Positions 23,994 through 29,403 of a stretch of 46,980 bases of DNA are shown piece by piece (positions within the stretch are counted from its first letter, which is position 1; every line of letters starts with the position of its first letter). The stretch covers positions 1-46,980 of the forward strand of contig CACXPX010000023.1 in NCBI GenBank assembly GCA_902769705.1. Reading direction: 5' to 3'. The notes below the pieces were generated by a model. It had not been told where the DNA came from, ran no database searches, and was given only the letters and a program-made list of their open reading frames with translations. Position numbers and translations under genes: made by a program. The DNA is from an uncultured Prevotellaceae bacterium (lineage in GTDB: Bacteria; Bacteroidota; Bacteroidia; Bacteroidales; Bacteroidaceae).

Positions 23994-25163
23994 TTAAAAC
24001 AGGCTGCGCATGGTCTGCATCTTAGCCTCTGTCTCCTCCCATTCCTGTTGTTCCTCGCTCTCCTTCAGCAGTCCGCCTCCCGCATAGAGCATGCACGTAC
24101 GACCGTCAATCTGCATACACCTGAGCGACACGAAGAGCGAGGTGTCGGCAGCGGCTTGTTCATCGGCTGAAGTATGGAGATTCAACGGACCGCAGAAACC
24201 GCTGTAGTAGCGGCGCGGCGAAGGTTCGTTTTTGAGGATGAAGTCCAGCGCCACATCTTTCGGAACGCCACACACTGCTGGCGTGGGATGTAATGCCTCG
24301 AGCAACGCACCAAGCCCTTTTCCTTCGCGAAGGGTGAAGAGGAAATCGCTGCGCAGATGCACCAGATTGCCAGCACGCACCGTGCGCGGCCCTTGCTCCT
24401 CGATGTCGTCAGCCAACTGTTTCAGCCGTTCTAAGATGTAAGTCGCCACGAAGCGTTGCTCTTCTATATTCTTGTCTGTCCACCCCAGTTTCTGTCCCCA
24501 TTCGGGAGTGGCGGCAGGCGTGTTTCGGGTGGCAGTTCCGGGAGGCGTGTCGAACGTCAAGTGGCGGCCGTGCAACGCCATCGTTCCAGCCAAAGCCATC
24601 GTGTGGAATGTGGTTTTTCCTTTCTCCTCTCTCCTCTCTCCTCTCTCCTCTCTCTCTTCCACCAACACTTCAGGAGTCGCCATCAACCACGTGCCGCTCT
24701 CGGGTGTGCTCACAAGGGCGACAAACATGCGCGGATAGGACTTACAAGCCTTCAGGAAGAGTTGCTCAGCATCCACATCCTCGCCAAACGTTTCCTTGCT
24801 TCGGCGTGCCAAGACAATCTTGCGGAACTGTCCCTTCTGCAATTCGCGATGGAACAGCTCGAAACTGTCGTGATAGCTGGCACGCTCCTCCCTACTCAGT
24901 TGCCTTTTCCTGCGTTCCTCCTTCCTCGTTCCTCCTTCCTCGTTTCCCAGTTCTTCATCCACCCGATGACGGGTCAGGATATCGGGGCGAATGAGCAGAA
25001 GCGGACAATCGGCCGAAACAACGAAAGGTGCTACCACAAAGCCCTCACGCCCGTCAAGCTCCACCGGCGAAGCCAGCTGGCATGCTGCTCCGTCACGTTG
25101 CTCCACCCGCACAAACTCGTCGGCATAGGGCATCCGATAACAAGCAAAAACCTTCATGCTCAT
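23994..25163 (-). CDS. menF: Isochorismate synthase MenF
   Basis: Converts chorismate to isochorismate for menaquinone synthesis. The chorismate-binding core is clear: QFRKIVLARRS, MFVALVSTPESGTWLMATPE, HTMALAGT, VRAGNLVHLRSDF, HPTPAVCGVPKDVA and RRYYSGFCGPL. The length is 389 residues. Two low-complexity insertions are encoded by heptamer repeats: GNEEGGTRKEERRKRQ (about 73-88) and EEREERGERREEKGK (about 169-183), the second just before the conserved HTMALAGT. The start ATG (25161-25163) overlaps the TGA of the upstream thioesterase gene in an ATGA, supporting this start and translational coupling. Confidence 0.93.
   Translation of the reverse strand: MSMKVFACYRMPYADEFVRVEQRDGAACQLASPVELDGREGFVVAPFVVSADCPLLLIRPDILTRHRVDEELGNEEGGTRKEERRKRQLSREERASYHDSFELFHRELQKGQFRKIVLARRSKETFGEDVDAEQLFLKACKSYPRMFVALVSTPESGTWLMATPEVLVEEREERGERREEKGKTTFHTMALAGTMALHGRHLTFDTPPGTATRNTPAATPEWGQKLGWTDKNIEEQRFVATYILERLKQLADDIEEQGPRTVRAGNLVHLRSDFLFTLREGKGLGALLEALHPTPAVCGVPKDVALDFILKNEPSPRRYYSGFCGPLNLHTSADEQAAADTSLFVSLRCMQIDGRTCMLYAGGGLLKESEEQQEWEETEAKMQTMRSLF
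24624..24651. repeat. Perfect heptanucleotide repeat inside menF
   Basis: CTCCTCT occurs four times without error; partial copies continue on both sides. It encodes Glu/Arg-rich residues about 170-180 of MenF. It is the same repeat, in a different phase, as that in menC at 20301-20328. Confidence 0.93.
24913..24940. repeat. Second 7/14-bp repeat inside menF
   Basis: CGTTCCT CCTTCCT occurs twice in tandem, that is a 14-base unit built of two heptamers. A decayed third copy (CGTTTCC CAGTTCT) follows. It encodes the charged insert near residues 73-88. Confidence 0.85.
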
Positions 25164-25585
25164 TCCTCGTTCTTCGTCTTCCTACCAATCACATAGTTCG
25201 TCACCTGAACGGTGGAAATCAGCTCTCCCTCCTCGTTTTTTATTTCGATATGCCACTGGTGCAGCGTGCGGCCTTTGTGCAACAGACGGGCATAGGCCGT
25301 CACCGTGCAGCCTTCCATCACGGCTTTCACATGACTGCCGCTCACGTTGATGCCCACGCTGATTTTGCCCGGGCAGAGCGCCATCGACCCCACGCCAGCC
25401 AAGTTCTCAGCCAACGCCAGCGAGGCACCACCGCTGAGGAAGCCAAACGGTTGGCGATTGCGTTCGTCAACATGCATACGCGCCATGCAAGTGTCGGGCT
25501 CGGGAGTGGAAATAAACTCCATTCCCAACGCATTCGACAGTCCCGGTTGGCGCATCACCGCATCTTTAATCTTGTCAACATTCAT
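25160..25585 (-). CDS. Hotdog-fold thioesterase, probable DHNA-CoA hydrolase
   Basis: Encodes 141 residues of the PaaI/YbgC-like hotdog family. The core RQPFGFLSGGASLALAENLAG carries the acidic catalytic residue (Glu in LAEN) and GGA motif typical of 4-hydroxybenzoyl-CoA thioesterase-like enzymes; the central strand ends with TVTAYARLLHKGRTLHQWHIEI. As the first gene of the men operon, with its stop overlapping the menF start, it is the best candidate here for DHNA-CoA hydrolysis, the step after MenB. The function is inferred from fold plus location; other acyl-CoA substrates are possible. A promoter lies upstream at 25631-25663. Confidence 0.8.
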   Translation of the reverse strand: MNVDKIKDAVMRQPGLSNALGMEFISTPEPDTCMARMHVDERNRQPFGFLSGGASLALAENLAGVGSMALCPGKISVGINVSGSHVKAVMEGCTVTAYARLLHKGRTLHQWHIEIKNEEGELISTVQVTNYVIGRKTKNEE

Positions 25586-25630
25586 AGTATTTTGTTTTCA
25601 GTTTATCATTCAAAAGAAACATCGTTAGGG

Positions 25631-25663
25631 CAAAAGTACAAAAAAACAACGACATTCCCCCAA
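25631..25663 (-). promoter_or_regulatory. Promoter for the men operon
   Basis: On the minus strand, TACTTTTG (25638-25631) is preceded by TTG (25663-25661) at 22 bases. The thioesterase start is about 45 bases downstream. It is the only clear promoter upstream of thioesterase-menF-menD-menB-menC. The remaining gap to 25808 contains a weak CATCTTTG box (25702-25709, plus strand) followed by a 12-codon ORF, and an 8-bp repeat array. Confidence 0.55.
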
Positions 25664-25772
25664 CATTTGCGAAGATTAACGCACCTATCGCGTTTTTTCA
25701 TCATCTTTGCATATGGAAAAGGAAAGGCGTAAAGCGTTTAAAGAGAAGTAAATGGGCTTAAAGGGACATTGT

Positions 25773-25804
25773 CCAAACTCCCAAACTCCCAAACTCCCAA
25801 ACTC
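25773..25804. repeat. Four tandem 8-bp repeats
   Basis: CCAAACTC occurs four times exactly, ending 4 bases before the stop codon of the EamA transporter gene. Confidence 0.92.
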
Positions 25805-25807
25805 CTT

Positions 25808-26758
25808 CTACACAAAGAACAGCGATACGCCCACCACCGATATCACCGCACCTAAGACGTTGCGCAACGTGATGCGCTGGCCGAAAAGCCACCACGACGG
25901 CAGAAGGATGATAATCGGCGTAGTGGCCATCAGCGTCGAGGCAATGCCTGCAGCTGTATACTGGACGGCCATCAGCGAGAATCCCACACCCAAGAACGGA
26001 CCGCTCACCACCAGCACAAGCATGGCCAGAAAACCTTTCCGGTCGGACAAACTCGCACGCAAGGTTTGACGTTGCTCGACAGGGCGGCGCCAGTTCATCA
26101 CCATCAGCCAAGCGGAAAAGCAAACCAACCCCGCCACACAACGAATCAGGTTGCTACCGAAAGGCAGGTAACCCTCCATTTGTGGCAACACGTCGGCCGG
26201 CACGCTGGCTTCATAACAGTCCAACCCTATCTTGCTGAGCACCAGCCCCACGCCCTGTCCCAATGCCGCGCCGAGCCCGAAGAGCACGCCCTTTGCGGGC
26301 AAGTTCAGCGAGAGCTTGTGCCCCTCTCCGCGCCCCAACACCGAGATGCCAATTCCCGTCATCGTGACCGCCATCGCCAACAGGCTTTGCCCGTTGAGCG
26401 TCTGCCCCAGCATCGTCCAAGCCGAGAAGGCCGCGAAAGCCGGAGCCAGCGTCATGAAAAGCTGGCCGTATCGAGAGCCAATGGTCAGATAACTGTTGAA
26501 CAGGCACCAGTCGCCAAAGAAATAGCCCACCACGCCACTCAGCAACAGCCACATCCACGCCTCGCCACTCGCATAGGCAGGAAAGAAATAACCCGTCCCG
26601 AAACCTATCAGCAACGCCGAGAAACACAATGCAAACGCCATGCGCCAGACGTTCATCACGAATACGCCCAAGCGGCGGCTGGCCACCTCGCCCGACAATG
26701 CCGATATTGTCCACAAGAAAGCCACTCCCAACGAAATCAATTCGCCTATATAAGCCAT
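25808..26758 (-). CDS. EamA/DMT-family membrane transporter
   Basis: Encodes 316 residues with about ten predicted membrane helices arranged as two EamA repeats (about 5-140 and 160-316). Segments such as SGVVGYFFGDWCLFNSYLTIGSRYGQLFMTLAPAFAAFSAWTM and a second-half copy (GPFLGVGFSLMAVQYTAAGIASTLMATTPIIILLPSWWLFGQ) show the internal duplication. These proteins export amino acids, nucleotides or other metabolites; the substrate cannot be told. The gene is alone between the men operon and the AT-rich island. A -7-like box is at 26822-26829. Confidence 0.9.
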   Translation of the reverse strand: MAYIGELISLGVAFLWTISALSGEVASRRLGVFVMNVWRMAFALCFSALLIGFGTGYFFPAYASGEAWMWLLLSGVVGYFFGDWCLFNSYLTIGSRYGQLFMTLAPAFAAFSAWTMLGQTLNGQSLLAMAVTMTGIGISVLGRGEGHKLSLNLPAKGVLFGLGAALGQGVGLVLSKIGLDCYEASVPADVLPQMEGYLPFGSNLIRCVAGLVCFSAWLMVMNWRRPVEQRQTLRASLSDRKGFLAMLVLVVSGPFLGVGFSLMAVQYTAAGIASTLMATTPIIILLPSWWLFGQRITLRNVLGAVISVVGVSLFFV

Positions 26759-26821
26759 TCCTTTCCCAATTCTCCCATTCGCAAACCTACGTCCGCGTCA
26801 TAGTTTAGTTTATTCGACATG

Positions 26822-26829
26822 CAAAGGTA
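26822..26829 (-). promoter_or_regulatory. Candidate -7 box for the EamA gene
   Basis: Minus-strand TACCTTTG lies about 65 bases before the start codon. No convincing -33 box is seen. Confidence 0.45.
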
Positions 26830-26958
26830 CAAAAAAAATGTGGGGTATGCACATGAAAAGACATAATTTTCGTTAATGTAATAAGTTGGATATAGAGTAT
26901 AAACATTCTTCTTTTGATGTGGAAATCACGTTAAAAAAAGAAAAAAAAATATTATATG

Positions 26959-26990
26959 TTTGGATGATAAGAAAAAAACACATATTTTTG
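26959..26990 (+). promoter_or_regulatory. Promoter for the AT-rich lipoprotein pair
   Basis: TTTG at 26959-26962 and TATTTTTG at 26983-26990 are separated by 20 bases, a near-ideal Bacteroidota promoter. The first start codon follows about 30 bases later. Confidence 0.8.
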
Positions 26991-27020
26991 TATAAATAAA
27001 TTTATTATTACTAAAATATC

Positions 27021-27959
27021 ATGATTATGAAAAAACTTGTAAAATTATTCTGTGTAGCCTTTGTGGCCATGTTACTTTCATCGTGTGATGAAAATGTTAG
27101 CAAAGTAAAGGATGTTGTTAACCAATTTGTAGAGGGTGTTAACTCTAAGGACAAAGTAACAATTTTTGAGATGTATCCTAACATCAGAAATTTCACGAAT
27201 CTTCAATTGCCTGACACTATTAAAATTGATGGAATGAAAGTGGAGTTTGACGAAAAGGATAGTGTGTATCTAGCTAGAATAAATGACAAACAAACTCTTG
27301 TTTGCATTATTGATAGTGCTGGCATAACAATAAGCGACTCTTATAATGTATTAAAATTGGATTCTACATGTTATGATCTCGCAGCCAAGACAGGTTTTCC
27401 TGTTAAACAAATGTCGGATATGACGGTTGGCCAAATGTTCAGTGATGAAGGAGAATTTGCTTCATACTTACAATTAATGTATCCGTCAGCAGCAAATGGA
27501 AACTTGTCCGCAAATGGGGGTTATTATAGATGGGGACGGGATAATACAGGTTGGTACATGCGTTTTGACACAACAGTATCAAATTATGGTGAGAATCCTG
27601 TAAAAGGGGCAGACTATTTCGTTGAAATTTCATATTTTCGAAGAGATACAGGATCCCCATTATCTACTAAAAATGTTGAGCAGGGTGTTGATTTAGCTCC
27701 TGGAGAATCTTATGTGTATACAACCAACAAACCAGAATTGTGGCAATATAATCCAAATAACGGTAGTGTAGGCTCTGGTGTTGATGTTAGCGCATCTATA
27801 AAATTCAAAAACACATCAAAGGCGGTAATGCTTAATAAATATGGTTCCTTCACAGGTAAAGAATATGAAGAGTTCGTTGCCCTGCAGAAAGAAAAGGAAA
27901 AAGCTGAAACGGAGAAACCAGAAGCAAACGATAGTATAAAGGCAGAAGTTGTAGAATAG
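27021..27959 (+). CDS. Predicted lipoprotein, AT-rich island
   Basis: Encodes 312 residues (MIMKKLVKL; start at 27027 also possible). A lipoprotein signal ends in LLSSC (about Cys22). The N-terminal part (about 25-150) contains VKDVVNQFVEGVNSKDKVTIFEMYP, which suggests an NTF2-like or DUF4878-type helical start. The C-terminal part (VSNYGENPVKGADYFVEISYF, then LAPGESYVYTT) resembles an FxLYD-like beta-sandwich; both are tentative. A Glu/Lys-rich tail follows. The gene is visibly richer in A and T than its neighbours, with AT-ending codons, suggesting recent acquisition. It is followed 19 bases later by a second lipoprotein, probably co-transcribed. Confidence 0.8.
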   Translation: MIMKKLVKLFCVAFVAMLLSSCDENVSKVKDVVNQFVEGVNSKDKVTIFEMYPNIRNFTNLQLPDTIKIDGMKVEFDEKDSVYLARINDKQTLVCIIDSAGITISDSYNVLKLDSTCYDLAAKTGFPVKQMSDMTVGQMFSDEGEFASYLQLMYPSAANGNLSANGGYYRWGRDNTGWYMRFDTTVSNYGENPVKGADYFVEISYFRRDTGSPLSTKNVEQGVDLAPGESYVYTTNKPELWQYNPNNGSVGSGVDVSASIKFKNTSKAVMLNKYGSFTGKEYEEFVALQKEKEKAETEKPEANDSIKAEVVE

Positions 27960-27978
27960 TATTTTGGGATTTAACAAA

Positions 27979-28593
27979 ATGAAAGCCCCTTTATTCAGAT
28001 TGTTCTCTTGTTTTCTGCTGATAGTGGTAGGTTGTAGTAGTGATGAAAAGAATCGTATGCAAAAACCTATCACAACAAATCTTGAAAAAAAAGCATTTGT
28101 ACCTCATACAACACAAAATGTTATTACAAAGGCACTGACGGAAGAAGAAATTGCAGAAAGAAAAGCAGAGGCCCAAAGAAATGCCATAGAGAATCGATTG
28201 GCATACTACTCTAAAGCCTTTAAAGATGTTATTTTCTATGAAAACGAGAATAATTGTATGATATTATCAACTCCAGATGCTAATGGAAAAGGACAAGGAA
28301 TGATAGGGGAATTAGGTGGATTATTACCAACCTTTTATGACTTTCATTATACGATAGATTTAAAGGATTTAAGTGAAGATGAAATAAGTTGCAGAATGGA
28401 TAAATATGATTCTTCATTCACAGTAGAAATAAATGGTAAGAAATTATATTTTAGAACAAAAGGCAATTTGGAGATTCTTCGTGGAGAAAAAGATGCTGAA
28501 GCATATAAAAGTTTCTTAAAAAGAGTAAAGAACATCAATGAAGGAAAAGAGGTTTATGGGAATCCTAAATATCGAATAACAATTTCTGATTGA
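27979..28593 (+). CDS. Predicted lipoprotein, partner of the preceding gene
   Basis: Encodes 204 residues from the ATG at 27979; a TTG 15 bases upstream is less likely. The lipoprotein signal MKAPLFRLFSCFLLIVVGC ends at about Cys19. A charged helical segment follows (LTEEEIAERKAEAQRNAIENRL), then a domain with FKDVIFYENENNCMILSTPD, FYDFHYTIDLKDLSEDEIS and ILRGEKDAEAYKSFL. I do not recognise the family. It shares AT-rich composition, strand and probable operon with the gene before it. A strong terminator follows at 28623-28663. Confidence 0.78.
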   Translation: MKAPLFRLFSCFLLIVVGCSSDEKNRMQKPITTNLEKKAFVPHTTQNVITKALTEEEIAERKAEAQRNAIENRLAYYSKAFKDVIFYENENNCMILSTPDANGKGQGMIGELGGLLPTFYDFHYTIDLKDLSEDEISCRMDKYDSSFTVEINGKKLYFRTKGNLEILRGEKDAEAYKSFLKRVKNINEGKEVYGNPKYRITISD

Positions 28594-28622
28594 TAATTAC
28601 AAAAATCTTATATCTGTTATTT

Positions 28623-28663
28623 CAAAGGTGACACTTAATAAATTATGTGTCACCTTTGTTTTT
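28623..28663 (+). terminator. Intrinsic terminator of the lipoprotein pair
   Basis: CAAAGGTGACAC (28623-28634) pairs perfectly with GTGTCACCTTTG (28647-28658) around a 12-base loop, followed by TTTTTG. Confidence 0.9.
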
Positions 28664-28892
28664 GGTGATAGTATTTAAAAAGAATCATATAAGAATATAA
28701 GCTAATTATTTCTAGTAAGTTCTTGTATCGATAATTAAAAATAAATACATTCCTCCAGATAACTATGTACTCTAACGTATCTCGATTACGCAACCAGTCG
28801 TTAACAAAAAAGTCTCCATCCTTTACTTTCATCATGTCTGTCTGGGAGATATAGTCCTCGTCTGGAAAACGTCCCATTGTCCTATGTCCCAT
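28650..28892 (-). pseudogene. Degraded KilA-N domain gene fragment
   Basis: Residues about 10-50 of this 80-residue frame (DEDYISQTDMMKVKDGDFF, then VNDWLRNRDTLEYI and IWRNVFIFNYR) match the start of a KilA-N domain, known from phage antirepressor-like proteins and Bacteroidota homologues. The usual N-terminal residues are replaced by a GGGAC-rich repeat, and after FNYR the frame becomes unrelated AT-rich sequence running into the neighbouring terminator. Most of the domain is missing, so it is called a remnant. It suggests past phage or mobile-element activity in this AT-rich island. Recognition is from memory of the family. Confidence 0.65.
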
Positions 28893-29047
28893 TAAGCACC
28901 TTCCACTTTTTTCAATGGGTGCCGAAAATGGAGAGATATATTAATATAATATATAATAATAATAGTTACTTTTATTTCTTGCCCCTCTGCACATCCGAAA
29001 CGACCTTAATGGGACAATGGGACGTGGGACGTTGGGACGTTTCGGGG
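28864..29047. repeat. Long inverted repeat of GGGAC-rich arms
   Basis: GAAAACGTCCCATTGTCC...TGTCCCATTAAG (28864-28897) is matched in inverse orientation by CTTAATGGGACAATGGGACG...GGGACGTTTCG (29004-29044). The right arm contains three near-tandem 7-8 base GGGACGT(T) units. The arms enclose about 105 bases of AT-rich DNA. The rest of 28894-29403 has no supported gene; a 24-codon ORF near 29067 (MLKWFFEEMRIIDGKWHYL) is unassigned. Confidence 0.6.
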
Positions 29048-29348
29048 GTAAAAGACCACAAATGAGATGCTCAAATGGTTTTTTGAAGAGATGAGAATTA
29101 TTGATGGGAAATGGCACTATTTAAGGCAATCAATGGTGTGATCAAAAGCTACAAATGGGTGGCTCATTGTTGGTCCTTTACAAATGTAAAAGATAATGGG
29201 GGAAAGATAAACAAAAATAGTCTATTTTGTTAACAGATTTTTACTCATCAGAGGGGCGAAAAATTGGATGCAACTATTATTTTTTGTACTTTTGACCTGC
29301 GGTCGAAGATAGGCTGCATCTCAACAATAAAAATAAAAGCGATTTTAT

Positions 29349-29379
29349 TTTGTATTGTCTTCGATTTGCACTATCTTTG
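29349..29379 (+). promoter_or_regulatory. Promoter for the GH89 gene
   Basis: TTTG at 29349-29352 and TATCTTTG at 29372-29379 are separated by 19 bases. The GH89 ATG (29404) follows 24 bases later, so longer in-frame starts upstream are excluded. Confidence 0.8.
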
Positions 29380-29403
29380 CAGAAAATAAAAAACATACAT
29401 CAC

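Noticed and set aside
25713-25751. 12-codon ORF MEKERRKAFKEK
   Set aside because: Too short, with only a weak promoter-like box and no terminator; could be a leader but nothing supports it.
26066-26803. 245-residue plus-strand ORF opposite the EamA gene
   Set aside because: Gln/His/Arg-rich antisense frame; the minus strand encodes a clear ten-helix transporter.
29067-29141. 24-codon ORF starting MLKWFFEEMR in the gap before GH89
   Set aside because: No promoter, no coupling and no recognised family; may be part of decayed mobile DNA.
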